A stretch of 64,000 bases of DNA from an uncultured Eubacteriales bacterium (GTDB lineage Bacteria > Bacillota > Clostridia > Oscillospirales > Acutalibacteraceae): contig CAKSQO010000006.1 of assembly GCA_934486615.1 (NCBI GenBank), positions 62,001-126,000 on the forward strand. Reading direction: 5' to 3'. Of this stretch, positions 48,869-57,978 are shown piece after piece (the stretch's first letter is position 1; each line of letters begins with the position of its first letter). The translations under genes were made by a program, and so were the position numbers. The notes beneath the pieces are model-generated. The model was not told the DNA's origin and made no database searches. It worked only from the letters and a program-made list of their open reading frames with translations.

Positions 48869-49324
48869 ATGATGTTAATGAGCGACATAATAGCCCGACG
48901 GATACTTGAGCTGCTTGAAAGCAGCGACGAAGGCACCGCCGAGATTCGGCGAAACACGATGGCCGAGAAGATCGGCTGCGTGCCGAGCCAGATAAACTAC
49001 GTCATCTCCTCTCGGTTCACGCCCGAGAAGGGCTACATCGTTGAAAGCAAGCGCGGCGGCGGCGGATATATCCGCATAACGCAGATACGCACGGCCGCGT
49101 CAAGCGCACTGATGCACATAATCAATTCGGTCGGCACGTCGCTCGACGCGAGAACCGAAAGGATATTGACGGAAAATCTTGCTTATCACGAATACGTTTC
49201 CCCCGAAGCGGCGAAACTTATCAATGCCGCCTCGTCCGATAACGCGCTCAAAGGCGTTGAGCCCGAAAAGCGCGACGAAATACGCGCGTCTATATTCAAG
49301 CATATGCTTATGACGCAGATATAA
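48869..49324 (+). CDS. ctsR: Transcriptional repressor CtsR
   Basis: Repressor of class III heat-shock genes (151 aa). The winged HTH contains RNTMAEKIGCVPSQINYVISSRF and the conserved Gly-rich wing SKRGGGGYIRI. The C-terminal domain is the site of McsB action. First gene of ctsR-mcsA-mcsB-clpC under its own boxes. Start could be either of two adjacent ATGs. Confidence 0.96.
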   Translation: MMLMSDIIARRILELLESSDEGTAEIRRNTMAEKIGCVPSQINYVISSRFTPEKGYIVESKRGGGGYIRITQIRTAASSALMHIINSVGTSLDARTERILTENLAYHEYVSPEAAKLINAASSDNALKGVEPEKRDEIRASIFKHMLMTQI

Positions 49325-49339
49325 AAGGAGCGATGACTT

Positions 49340-49840
49340 ATGATGTGTGAAAAATGCGGCAAGAGAGTTGCCACCACCCACATTCAGACAAATATAAACG
49401 GAGTTGTGGAGTCCCACCACCTGTGCTCGCAATGCGCGGCGGAAAGCTCCCGTGACCAGACCCAGCTCGGGCTTAACGAGCTGCTCGGCTCGCTGTTCGG
49501 CGAGACGCTCAAGTCGACGCCGCGCGTCGACAAGCGCAAGCGCTGCCCCGGCTGCGGAATGTGCTTTGACGACATTGCAGGCAGCGGCCGCGTCGGCTGC
49601 GACAAGTGCTACGAAACCTTCCTCGATCAGCTGATGCCCTCGCTGCAGCGTATGCACGGCAAGGCCGTCCACACAGGCAAGACGCCTGCGTTCGTCAAGC
49701 ACGAGCCGACCGCCGAGGACAGGGTCGCCGAGCTGAAAGCACGGCTTCAGCAGGCAGTGGAAAGCGAAAACTTTGAAGAAGCCGTCCGTCTGAGAGACGA
49801 GATAAAGGCTATGCAGGAAGGGGAGAAAAACAATGAGTAA
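49340..49840 (+). CDS. mcsA: McsA, activator of the arginine kinase
   Basis: Zinc-binding partner of McsB (166 aa). Four CxxC motifs: CEKC, CSQC, CPGC and CDKC. The C-terminal UVR motif is ELKARLQQAVESENFEEAVRLRDEIK (residues about 132-157), which docks ClpC. It overlaps mcsB by 8 nt. Confidence 0.95.
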   Translation: MMCEKCGKRVATTHIQTNINGVVESHHLCSQCAAESSRDQTQLGLNELLGSLFGETLKSTPRVDKRKRCPGCGMCFDDIAGSGRVGCDKCYETFLDQLMPSLQRMHGKAVHTGKTPAFVKHEPTAEDRVAELKARLQQAVESENFEEAVRLRDEIKAMQEGEKNNE

Positions 49841-50843
49841 ATGGTATGCTTCGGTCGGCGCAGACGCCGACACGGTAGTAAGTACAAGAATAAGGCTTGC
49901 GCGAAACATCGCGGGAATCCCGTTCCCGTCGAGAATGAGCGCCGAGCAGCTTAAAAGCGTAAACGAAAGCGTGCGCGACGCATTGTTCTCCGACGCAAAA
50001 TGCAGGGAGCAGTTCAAGTACATTGAAATGGATACCCTGCCCGACATCACCGCGATGTCGCTCGCGGAGCGTCATCTGATAAGCCCCGAGTTTGCGCAAA
50101 ACCGCAACGGCAAGGCGCTGCTGCTCTCTGACGACGAGTCGGTCAGCATCATGCTCTGCGAAGAGGATCACATCAGGATTCAGGTCATGCGCGCAGGTTT
50201 GGCGCTTGACGAGGCTTACGCCGAGGCCGACCGCATCGACGACATTCTCTCAGGCAAGCTGACCTTTGCGTTCAACGAGCGTCTCGGCTACCTGACCGAG
50301 TGCCCGACCAACCTCGGCACCGGGCTGCGCGCCTCACTTATGCTGCACCTTCCGGCGCTCGAGGCAAACGGCGCTATCAACCGCCTTGCCGCCTCCGTCA
50401 GCAAGATAGGGCTTACGATCCGCGGTACATACGGCGAGGGCAGCCGTGCCGAAGCCGCGATGTACCAGCTTTCAAATCAGGTCACCCTCGGAATTTCCGA
50501 AAAGGCCGCGATAGACAATCTGAAGTCCATCGCCGCACAGACGATCTCACAGGAGCGCAACGTGCGCCGCTCGCTCGACCCCGACAGGATCGAGGACGCG
50601 GCGTTCAGGGCGCTCGGCGAACTTAAATACGCCCGTATGCTCAGCAGCGGGGAATTTATGGAGCTTATCTCCAAGGTCCGCCTGGGCATTTCGATGGGCA
50701 TTATAAAAGATGTCGGGCTGACGCAGATCGGCGAGATAATCAACATGGCAGGCCCCGCGAGCATTCAGGCCGCAGCGGGCAAACCGCTTGAGCCTGCCGA
50801 GCGCGACAAGCTGCGCGCAAAAACCGTACGCGAAAGGTTATGA
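49833..50843 (+). CDS. mcsB: Protein-arginine kinase McsB
   Basis: Phosphagen-kinase-fold enzyme (336 aa) that phosphorylates protein arginines and marks them for ClpCP. VVSTRIRLARNIAGIPFPSRM, LGYLTECPTNLGTGLRASLMLHLP (about residues 150-173) and GTYGEGSRAEAAMYQLSNQ are its ATP- and catalytic-site signatures. Overlaps mcsA and lies 7 nt from clpC. Confidence 0.97.
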   Translation: MSKWYASVGADADTVVSTRIRLARNIAGIPFPSRMSAEQLKSVNESVRDALFSDAKCREQFKYIEMDTLPDITAMSLAERHLISPEFAQNRNGKALLLSDDESVSIMLCEEDHIRIQVMRAGLALDEAYAEADRIDDILSGKLTFAFNERLGYLTECPTNLGTGLRASLMLHLPALEANGAINRLAASVSKIGLTIRGTYGEGSRAEAAMYQLSNQVTLGISEKAAIDNLKSIAAQTISQERNVRRSLDPDRIEDAAFRALGELKYARMLSSGEFMELISKVRLGISMGIIKDVGLTQIGEIINMAGPASIQAAAGKPLEPAERDKLRAKTVRERL

Positions 50844-50850
50844 TTTATGT

Positions 50851-53310
50851 ATGTTCAAATTCAACGGCTTTACACATAAAGCGAACGAGGCGCTCAACCT
50901 CGCAATAGAGTCCGCGCAGGGCTTCGGCCACACCTACATCGGCAGCGAGCACATTCTTATCGGTCTGCTGCAGTGCGACGAGTCCGCCGCGGGACAGATC
51001 CTCGCCGACAAGGGCGTTACCGCCGAAAAGATCGAAGCGGAGCTTGAAGCCACCGTCGGCCGCGGCAATCCCACCGTGCTCAGCCCCGATCAGCTGACCC
51101 CGAGGGCAAAGCGCATAATCGAAATGTCAATCGCCATCGCCCGCTCGAGCGGCTGCTCGCTTGTGGGCACGGAGCACCTGCTCGCCGCCATTCTTGAGGA
51201 GGGCGACAACTACGCCGTCCGCTTCATAAGCAAGGCAGGCGGCGACTGCAGCTCCATTCTTCAGGAGGCCGCGAGAGTCGCAGGCTCGGGCGCGGAGGAC
51301 GCCGAGAGCCCCTCTGCCAAGGCGGGCAAATCGGGCTCATCCAAGACTCCGACCCTCGACAAATACGGCCGTGACCTGACCGCCGAGGCCAAGGCGGGCA
51401 AGCTCGACCCCGTAATCGGCAGAGCGCACGAAATAGAGCGCATAATCCAGATACTCACCCGCCGCACGAAGAACAATCCGTGCCTTATCGGCGAGCCCGG
51501 CGTCGGTAAAACCGCCGTCGTCGAGGGGCTTGCCATCAAGATCGCCGACGGCGAAGTGCCCGAGCTGCTTAAAGACAAGCGCGTGGTGTCGCTCGACCTG
51601 ACCGGCATGGTCGCGGGCACCAAGTACCGCGGCGACTTTGAGGAAAGGGTCAAGGCCGCCATCGACGAGGTCGTAAAATCCAAGGACACCATCCTATTCA
51701 TCGACGAGGTGCACACCCTCGTCGGCGCAGGCTCGGCCGAGGGCTCGACCGACGCCGCGAATATGCTCAAGCCGCAGCTTGCCCGCGGCGAGGTGCAGAT
51801 AATCGGCGCGACCACGCTTAACGAGTACCGCAAGTACATCGAAAAGGACGCGGCGCTCGAGCGCCGTTTCCAGCCGCTCACCGTCGGCGAGCCGAACGAG
51901 GACGACGCAGTGCTCATTCTCAAGGGTCTGCGCGACAAGTACGAGGCTCACCACAAGGTGCGTATCCTCGACGAAGCGCTTGAAGCCGCCGTCAAGCTCT
52001 CAAGCCGCTACATCACCGACCGCTACCTGCCCGACAAGGCCATCGACCTTATCGACGAGGCCGCCTCGCGCGTGAAGCTGCGCAATATGACGACCCCGAC
52101 CGAGCTTAAAGAGCTTGAGGATAAAATCAAGCACATCAGCGAGGAAAAGACCTCGGCCGTCAACGCGCAGGATTTTGAGCGCGCCGCCAGGCTGCGCGAC
52201 AGCGAAAAGACCGAGCGGGCAAACCTTGACGCCCTCAAGGCCGACTGGCAGCAGAAGTCCGAGCACGCCTCGGGCGAAGTCACCGCAGAGGAGATCGCCG
52301 AGATCGTCTCCAGCTGGACGGGCGTGCCCGTTGCTCAGCTGACCGAGGCCGAGAGCGAGCGCCTGCTAAAGCTCGAAAGCATACTCCATCAACGCGTAAT
52401 CGGCCAGGACGAGGCCGTCACCGCCGTCGCCAAGGCTATCCGCCGCGGCAGAGTCGGGCTCAAGGACCCGAAGCGTCCTATCGGCTCGTTCATCTTCCTC
52501 GGCCCGACGGGCGTCGGTAAAACCGAGCTGTGCCGCGCTCTTGCAGAGTCGATGTTCGGCGACGAAAACGCGATAATCAAGCTCGATATGTCCGAGTTTA
52601 TGGAGAAGCACACAGTGTCAAAGCTCATCGGCTCTCCTCCGGGATATGTCGGCTATGACGAGGGCGGCCAGCTGACCGAAAAGGTTCGCCGCAAGCCTTA
52701 CTCCGTCGTGCTGTTCGACGAAATCGAAAAGGCTCACCCCGACGTGTTCAATATGCTGCTCCAGATTCTTGAGGACGGCGTGCTGACCGACTCGCAGGGC
52801 CGCCACGTCAACTTCAAGAACACCGTCATCATTATGACAAGCAACGTCGGCGCGCGCCTCATCACCGAGAACCGCACCTCCGTCGGCTTCGGCGACAAGG
52901 CCGAGGCAGGCAGCGAAAACGATGTCAAGAACGCCGTGCTCGAAGAGCTCAAGCGCCAGTTCAAGCCCGAGTTCCTCAACCGTATCGACGACATCATCGT
53001 CTTTAACAAGCTCAGCGAGGAGGACATTCGCAGGATTGCCGCAAATATGCTTGCCACGCTCACTAAGCGCGTCAAGGCCATCGGTATTGACTGCACCTTT
53101 GACGAGTCGGCCGTCGCCGAGATTGCGAAAGAGGGCTTCGACCCCGTATACGGCGCGCGTCCGCTGCGCCGCTCGATCCAGAGCCGCATTGAGGACTCGC
53201 TCAGCGAGCGTATCCTCGAGGGCGTGGTCAAGGAGGGCGACAGCGTCCGCTGCACCTACTCCGACGGCGAGTTCCGCTTTGTAAAAGCCGAGCCGACCGC
53301 CGCCGAATAA
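50851..53310 (+). CDS. clpC: ATP-dependent Clp protease ATPase subunit ClpC
   Basis: Hsp100 unfoldase (819 aa). The N-domain holds two repeats (FTHKANEALNLAIESAQ and TPRAKRIIEMSIAIARSSG). AAA-1 has GEPGVGKT and FIDEVHTL, a UVR-bearing middle region follows, and AAA-2 has GPTGVGKT and LFDEIEKAHPDV. The C-terminus is the D2 small domain. It partners ClpP (outside the window). ATG chosen at MFKFNGFT; the frame is open 21 codons further inside mcsB. Confidence 0.97.
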   Translation: MFKFNGFTHKANEALNLAIESAQGFGHTYIGSEHILIGLLQCDESAAGQILADKGVTAEKIEAELEATVGRGNPTVLSPDQLTPRAKRIIEMSIAIARSSGCSLVGTEHLLAAILEEGDNYAVRFISKAGGDCSSILQEAARVAGSGAEDAESPSAKAGKSGSSKTPTLDKYGRDLTAEAKAGKLDPVIGRAHEIERIIQILTRRTKNNPCLIGEPGVGKTAVVEGLAIKIADGEVPELLKDKRVVSLDLTGMVAGTKYRGDFEERVKAAIDEVVKSKDTILFIDEVHTLVGAGSAEGSTDAANMLKPQLARGEVQIIGATTLNEYRKYIEKDAALERRFQPLTVGEPNEDDAVLILKGLRDKYEAHHKVRILDEALEAAVKLSSRYITDRYLPDKAIDLIDEAASRVKLRNMTTPTELKELEDKIKHISEEKTSAVNAQDFERAARLRDSEKTERANLDALKADWQQKSEHASGEVTAEEIAEIVSSWTGVPVAQLTEAESERLLKLESILHQRVIGQDEAVTAVAKAIRRGRVGLKDPKRPIGSFIFLGPTGVGKTELCRALAESMFGDENAIIKLDMSEFMEKHTVSKLIGSPPGYVGYDEGGQLTEKVRRKPYSVVLFDEIEKAHPDVFNMLLQILEDGVLTDSQGRHVNFKNTVIIMTSNVGARLITENRTSVGFGDKAEAGSENDVKNAVLEELKRQFKPEFLNRIDDIIVFNKLSEEDIRRIAANMLATLTKRVKAIGIDCTFDESAVAEIAKEGFDPVYGARPLRRSIQSRIEDSLSERILEGVVKEGDSVRCTYSDGEFRFVKAEPTAAE

Positions 53311-53320
53311 GCATAAATAA

Positions 53321-53378
53321 CCCCCGCCGCTTAAAGCCGCTCCCCGAAACGGGAAGCCGCCGAAAGCGGCGGGGTTTT
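53321..53378 (+). terminator. Terminator of the ctsR operon
   Basis: CCCCGCCGCTT/AAGCGGCGGGG arms around a second small hairpin, followed by TTTT. Confidence 0.82.
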
Positions 53379-53475
53379 CTCTGCCCAACGGGCAGCATCA
53401 CTATGCAAAGAAAAGCACAACCTGCCGCAGGAAGCCCACCTCGTCCGAAACCGGCGAACAATCCTTGCGCCGTGC

Positions 53476-53991
53476 TTAAAAAGTGCGGTGCAGCCCAACC
53501 TCCGCGCCCTCAAGCTCAAGCAGGGCGCGCTTTTTGTGGGCTCCGCCCGCGTAGCCTGTCAGGCTGCCGTCGAAGCCCAAGACGCGGTGACACGGCACGA
53601 TTATCGACAGCGGATTGTGCCCGACAGCGCCTCCGACCGCCTGCGCGGACATCCTGCCCGCACCGCTTTGCGCTTCAAGCGCTTTTGCCAGCGCGCCGTA
53701 GGTCGTCGTCGCGCCGTAGGGTATCTGCCGCAGCAGCTCCCACACGCGCAGGCGAAACGGCGTGCCGATCAAGTGCAGCGGCGGCGTAAAGTCAGGCTCG
53801 CACCCGCCGAAATACACGTCAAGCCAGCGCTTTGCCGACTTTATATGCCCGTTCTCACCCTCGGTGCAGTCGCGCGGCAGACCTGCGGCAAAATATTTTG
53901 CGCCGTCAAACCACAGCCCCGTCAGCCCGACCTCGTCGGCCGCAAGCAAAATCCCGCCGAGCGGCGACTTGTAATGGAAGACCTGAATCAT
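53476..53991 (-). CDS. ogt: Methylated-DNA--protein-cysteine methyltransferase
   Basis: Suicide repair protein (171 aa) that takes the alkyl group from O6-alkylguanine. The acceptor motif IIVPCHRVLG is intact, preceded by GGAVGHNPLS, and the HTH contains TTTYGALAKAL. It overlaps the glycosylase gene by 4 nt (ATGA), so the two make an alkylation-repair pair. Confidence 0.96.
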   Translation of the reverse strand: MIQVFHYKSPLGGILLAADEVGLTGLWFDGAKYFAAGLPRDCTEGENGHIKSAKRWLDVYFGGCEPDFTPPLHLIGTPFRLRVWELLRQIPYGATTTYGALAKALEAQSGAGRMSAQAVGGAVGHNPLSIIVPCHRVLGFDGSLTGYAGGAHKKRALLELEGAEVGLHRTF

Positions 53992-54647
53992 TTTCCGCTT
54001 TCCTTTTTCTTCGGCGCATAATCGCGCATTTCGGGTATCGCGCCGCCCGCGACCGCCCAGATGTACAGGCTCGCCACGCTGCAGCAGGGGCTGAAGCGCC
54101 TGCGGTACTTCTCAAACAGCCTGCGGTCGATTTTGCGGTGGTGATATATCATTCTCAAGCCCCGCTGAATTGCGAGGTCGCCAAAGCTGAACACGTTCGG
54201 CCGCTGCATACAAAACAGCAGTATCATCTCGGCCGTCCACACACCTATGCCCTTGAGGGTGCTCAGCTGCGCTGTCGCTTCGTCGTCGGACTTGCTCCGA
54301 ATTCCGTCAAGGTCGAATTCGCCCGACGTCACCTTTTGAGCAAAGTCGGTAATGTACTCGGCCTTGCGGCGGGAAATGCCGACCGACTGCAGCCGCTCCA
54401 AGCCCGCCCCGCAGACCGTGCGGGGGCTGACCTCGCCCAGCTCCTCGCGCATACGCCGCCAGGCGGTCGCCTGCGCCTTTGTCGAAATCTGCTGCCCGAC
54501 GATGTGATGCACGACCGCCGAAAACAGGTCGCCGTCGACCTCGCGATAAACGTGCCCGACGCGCTCGATGACCTCGCAAAGCCGCTTGTCGCGCTGTTTT
54601 AGGAAGTCCGTCTCCCGCTCGCCGTATTCAAAAAAAGTCGTGCTCAT
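53988..54647 (-). CDS. DNA-3-methyladenine glycosylase (AlkA-like)
   Basis: HhH-GPD base-excision glycosylase (219 aa). HHIVGQQISTKAQ opens the fold, LKGIGVWTAEMILLF is the helix-hairpin-helix and the catalytic Asp is in FSFGDLAIQRGL. No Fe-S cysteines at the C-terminus, fitting AlkA rather than endonuclease III. The ATG was used; a GTG two codons earlier is possible. Upstream, the stop of a 36-codon frame overlaps this ATG. Confidence 0.92.
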   Translation of the reverse strand: MSTTFFEYGERETDFLKQRDKRLCEVIERVGHVYREVDGDLFSAVVHHIVGQQISTKAQATAWRRMREELGEVSPRTVCGAGLERLQSVGISRRKAEYITDFAQKVTSGEFDLDGIRSKSDDEATAQLSTLKGIGVWTAEMILLFCMQRPNVFSFGDLAIQRGLRMIYHHRKIDRRLFEKYRRRFSPCCSVASLYIWAVAGGAIPEMRDYAPKKKESGK

Positions 54648-54754
54648 ATCCACCGCCTCGGGGTCAGGTCGCCGATGGTGACGGCCTCGCCCGTTTCAAT
54701 AGAATTCGACATCTCTCGGGGAACGATCACCATTTCAGCTTCAGGATAAAGCAT
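54644..54754 (-). CDS. Possible 36-residue ORF coupled to the glycosylase gene
   Basis: ATG at 54754 to a TGA that overlaps the glycosylase ATG (ATGA). The product contains YPEAEMVIVPREM and ends GDLTPRRWI, with no recognised motif. GGAGG lies 17 nt upstream, GAGG only 1 nt, so the start signal is not ideal. It may be a leader peptide or chance; it fills most of the gap after the GH5 gene. Confidence 0.35.
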   Translation of the reverse strand: MLYPEAEMVIVPREMSNSIETGEAVTIGDLTPRRWI

Positions 54755-54787
54755 ACCTCGATCTTTGTCCTCCGTTATCTCCCGAAT

Positions 54788-55810
54788 TTACCTCGCCAGA
54801 ATTTCGATGAGCGGCATATTCGCCTCGCCGTCGGGGTCGGTCACGCGGGCAAAGCCCTTGTAGCTCCAGACCGAGCGGCCGATGCCGTACTCGTTGAACA
54901 AATCAATTATATCGGAGTGCCAGCGCAGCGTGCTCGCCATATCGGCCGTTTCGTGCACGCCGAACTCGCCGCAGTAGAGCGCGTGACCCGAAGTCCTCGC
55001 AAACTCCGCCGCAGGGCGCAGAAAGTCGGCCATAGCCGCCTTGTCGACCACGTCGTACCGATCAAGAAGGTAGCTGTCGTGCCCTGCGAAATATTCGCGG
55101 TGCTCGTGCGTATTGAGCGGGTAGGTCACCGAGCGCTGATATTCCCTCAGCCAACCGACCCAGCTTGCGCGCTGATGCGTAAACAGCATCGGCGCATAGC
55201 AGTGGAAGGTGTAGACGATGTTGTCGTCATCGGGCAAAGCGAGGTGCTTCAGCTGATCGGCGGAATTCCAGCGGTTGCCGCCGATGATTATCTTTCTTTT
55301 CGGCGAAACAGCCTCGATCTCGGAAGCGGTGCGCTGCCACAGCGCGTTCCACGGCTCGCTTGTTTCCTGCACGAGCTCGTTGAGCAGCTCAAACGCGAGT
55401 GTTTCTCCCTCTCCCGCATAGCGGCGCGCGAACATCCTCCATATATTCACAAAGCGCTCCTGCTGGCGCTCATTTGAAAACAGGTCGTTTGATTTTTCGG
55501 TCGTGTTTGAGAAGATAAAGCCGGGTGCGTGGTGCAGGTCGAGTATCATATTCAACCCGTTCTTCCTGCAGGCTTCAAGCGCAAAATCGACGTATTTCAG
55601 CCCGCTTTCAAGGTATTCGCCGGGCTTTTCGTCGCTCTCAAACAGCATATAATCGACGGGCAGTCGGACGTGATCAAGCCCCCAGGACGCGATTTTGCCG
55701 AAGTCGTCCTCGGTAATATAGCTGTTCCAGTGCTCCTCGCGCCCGTCGTCGTACTGTGAGATCCAGTGCCCGAGGTTGACCCCGCGCATATAGCCGTCAA
55801 AAGTTTTCAT
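54788..55810 (-). CDS. Glycoside hydrolase family 5 (cellulase fold)
   Basis: Cytoplasmic (no signal peptide) TIM-barrel beta-glycosidase (340 aa). MRGVNLGHWIS and HVRLPVDYMLF at the start, ILDLHHAPGF, the acid/base Glu in FELLNEL, YTFHCYAPMLFTHQ, and the nucleophile Glu in YCGEFGV. Likely hydrolyses imported beta-glucan or manno-oligosaccharides. ATG preceded by AAAGGGGG at a slightly long distance; a TTG two codons earlier is possible. Own promoter. Confidence 0.92.
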   Translation of the reverse strand: MKTFDGYMRGVNLGHWISQYDDGREEHWNSYITEDDFGKIASWGLDHVRLPVDYMLFESDEKPGEYLESGLKYVDFALEACRKNGLNMILDLHHAPGFIFSNTTEKSNDLFSNERQQERFVNIWRMFARRYAGEGETLAFELLNELVQETSEPWNALWQRTASEIEAVSPKRKIIIGGNRWNSADQLKHLALPDDDNIVYTFHCYAPMLFTHQRASWVGWLREYQRSVTYPLNTHEHREYFAGHDSYLLDRYDVVDKAAMADFLRPAAEFARTSGHALYCGEFGVHETADMASTLRWHSDIIDLFNEYGIGRSVWSYKGFARVTDPDGEANMPLIEILAR

Positions 55811-55831
55811 TGTCAATGCCCCCTTTGCTTC

Positions 55832-55860
55832 AATATAGCAAAAGCGGCGGCAAAAATCAA
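55832..55860 (-). promoter_or_regulatory. GH5 gene promoter
   Basis: Minus strand TTGATT, 17-bp spacer, TATATT, 22 bp before the ATG. Confidence 0.75.
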
Positions 55861-55935
55861 TGATTTCGAGCGCCTTCAGGAAAATTTTATGCTCCTATTC
55901 CGCACCGTGCGATTTCAGGCGTGCTTCGTCACATC

Positions 55936-55970
55936 AAAAAAAGCGCAGAGCAGCGAATGCTCCGCGCTTT
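55936..55970 (-). terminator. Terminator after hemolysin III gene
   Basis: Minus strand GCGCGGAGCA/TGCTCTGCGC (one bulge) followed by TTTTTTT. Confidence 0.85.
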
Positions 55971-55991
55971 TCAGCTTTTCAACTGACTCTC

Positions 55992-56663
55992 TCACAGGAC
56001 GTAAAACAAAATACACACGGCCTGCAGCAGCGAGCCTGCGACCACAAAAACGTGGAACACGGTGTGGTATATCGGCTTTTTGTGCCCGACGCCGTAGAGC
56101 ACCGCTCCGACGGTGTAGGACACTCCGCCCGCGAGCAGCCACATAAAGCCCGCAAGCCCCATCGCTTCAACGGTCGCTTTCAGCGCAAGCACGATGCACC
56201 AGCCCATGCCTATGTAGCACGCCATCGACAGCCTGCCGTACCTGTTGTGGTCGATTGCGGTGAACACGGTCGCGAACGCGACAAGCCCCCACTCGACGCC
56301 GAAGATGACCCACGCAAGCGCGGGGTGCACGGGACGTATGCTCGAAAGCAGGATAGGCGTGTAGGTTCCCGCTATCAGGAAGTAGATGGTGCAGTGGTCG
56401 ATGACCTGCATTACCTTTTTGCCCATGCCGGGCTTTAAGCCGTGATAGACGCTCGACATCGTGTAAAGCACGACCATCGTCGCGCCGTAGATCGAAGCGC
56501 CGACGACGCCCCACACATTTGAGTGCAGCGCAGCGATTATGATCGATATGACGAGCACGGCTATGCCGAACGCGCCGCCGACGATATGCGTCACCATATT
56601 GGCGATGTCCTCGCCGCGGGTGTAGCCGGGCAGCGTCCTGTCTTTGAGGGGAGTTCTCGACAT
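55992..56663 (-). CDS. Hemolysin III family (PAQR) membrane protein
   Basis: Seven-helix membrane protein (223 aa) of the HlyIII/YqfA/PAQR superfamily. Conserved metal-site words: MVTHIVGGAFG, SSVYHGLKPG, DHCTIYFLIAGTYTPILL, and GHKKPIYHTVFHVFVVAGS near the end, giving the His/Asp set of PAQR proteins. Membrane-lipid homeostasis is the suspected role. It follows a DegV gene by 13 nt. Confidence 0.93.
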   Translation of the reverse strand: MSRTPLKDRTLPGYTRGEDIANMVTHIVGGAFGIAVLVISIIIAALHSNVWGVVGASIYGATMVVLYTMSSVYHGLKPGMGKKVMQVIDHCTIYFLIAGTYTPILLSSIRPVHPALAWVIFGVEWGLVAFATVFTAIDHNRYGRLSMACYIGMGWCIVLALKATVEAMGLAGFMWLLAGGVSYTVGAVLYGVGHKKPIYHTVFHVFVVAGSLLQAVCILFYVL

Positions 56664-56676
56664 AGGATAAGCCCCC

Positions 56677-57537
56677 TTATTTGTGAATACCGCGGAAGAA
56701 CAGCGCGACCGTGCCGGGGCCGACGTGCGCGCCAGTGACAGGCTCGTAACAGACGGTGATACACTCTCCCGTGAAGCCCTTGCTTCTGAGCAGACCGAGC
56801 AATATGGCCGCGCCCGCTTCGTCGTCGGCGTGAGCTATTCCGATGCGCTCGTCCTTGTGGCGCACAAGCGCTTCGTAGCGCTCGGCCAGATCCATCAGCG
56901 ACTGGCGGCGTCCTCTTGCCTTGCCGCAGAGGACGATCTTGCCCTCGTCGTTGCCCGTAAGCAGCGGCTTTATCCTCAGCACCGTGCCGACCACGCTTGC
57001 GACCTTGCTTATGCGGCCGCCGCGCTTGAGGTACTCAAGGTCGTCAACGGTGAAATACTGGCACATCGTAAGCCGCTTCTTGTTAACGGTGTCGACTATC
57101 CCGTCGAAAGAGACGCCCGCTTCGAGCATTTCGGCGGCTTCGAGCACCTGCATCCCCTCTCCGAGGGAAGCGGCGAGCGTGTCGATTACCGCTATGCGGC
57201 GCTCGGGGTAGATCTCGCTCAGATCCTCCGCCGCAACACGCGCCGCGTGCGCCGTGCCGCTTATGCCGCCCGACATTCCGATGTAAATGATGTCGTTGCC
57301 CGCGCTGAGCTCTGCGTCCATCGCCTCGGTGAAGGTGCCGATATTGACCATCGCGGTCTTGACCTGAGCGCCCTCGCGCATCGCGCCGTAGAACGCCTTG
57401 CCGTCGAAGTCGGCCTCGGGATCCTCCTTGACCTCAACTCCGTTTACGGAGTACGAAAACCCGACGACGGTCAGGCCGTGTTTTTTTATAAGCTCCGCAG
57501 GCAAATTTGCAGAGGTGTCGGTAAATAGCTTTATCAT
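56677..57537 (-). CDS. DegV family protein (second copy)
   Basis: Fatty-acid-binding DegV/FakB-like protein (286 aa). KLFTDTSANLPAEL, GMSGGISGTAHAARVAAEDL, KRGGRISKVASVVGTVLRIKP and GAHVGPGTVALFF mark the two domains. Diverged from the marR-linked copy at 40.9 kb. Operon with the PAQR gene, which also suggests a membrane-lipid theme. Confidence 0.93.
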   Translation of the reverse strand: MIKLFTDTSANLPAELIKKHGLTVVGFSYSVNGVEVKEDPEADFDGKAFYGAMREGAQVKTAMVNIGTFTEAMDAELSAGNDIIYIGMSGGISGTAHAARVAAEDLSEIYPERRIAVIDTLAASLGEGMQVLEAAEMLEAGVSFDGIVDTVNKKRLTMCQYFTVDDLEYLKRGGRISKVASVVGTVLRIKPLLTGNDEGKIVLCGKARGRRQSLMDLAERYEALVRHKDERIGIAHADDEAGAAILLGLLRSKGFTGECITVCYEPVTGAHVGPGTVALFFRGIHK

Positions 57538-57665
57538 TTTTCAGGTTACCTCATTTCGGTGAAAATATATCGGCGCTTGAAGCTGTTAAAAAGCACCGTG
57601 TAATATCGTTTTGAGCGGATGCGTCACAGCGCCCGCCGCAGGCGTTCAGCCTAGCCTACAGACAT

Positions 57666-57694
57666 ATCATACCCCTTCGCTTAAATTTGTTCAA
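57666..57694 (-). promoter_or_regulatory. degV-hlyIII promoter
   Basis: Minus strand TTGAAC, 17-bp spacer, TATGAT, with a leader of about 125 nt. The rest of the 441-bp gap (57695-57897) shows no gene. Confidence 0.7.
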
Positions 57695-57897
57695 CCTACT
57701 CGTCGGGCGCGGCTGTCTACTTGCGCAACAACGAGCTCTACAGCGCCCGATGTTGCGGTAGAGAGTGCTTTTTCGGCTCTACTGCGCATAGAGAAGCCGC
57801 TTGTTTACTGGGCTTGCGGGATTTTTCCTCGAAAGAAGCCCCAAGCTGCGCTGAGAAACTTGGTTCGGTGAAACTCACAAAAATTAAGCGTATACTA

Positions 57898-57926
57898 TTG
57901 CCATTTTCGGCGGGCGGTGCTATAAT
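57898..57926 (+). promoter_or_regulatory. Promoter of the TIM-barrel isomerase gene
   Basis: TTGCCA, 17-bp spacer, TATAAT, 52 bp before the ATG. Confidence 0.78.
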
Positions 57927-57978
57927 AGCCTCACAAGCGTTAGCGGCGGCTACCCGCCGATGATAGGAGGCTTTGTAA

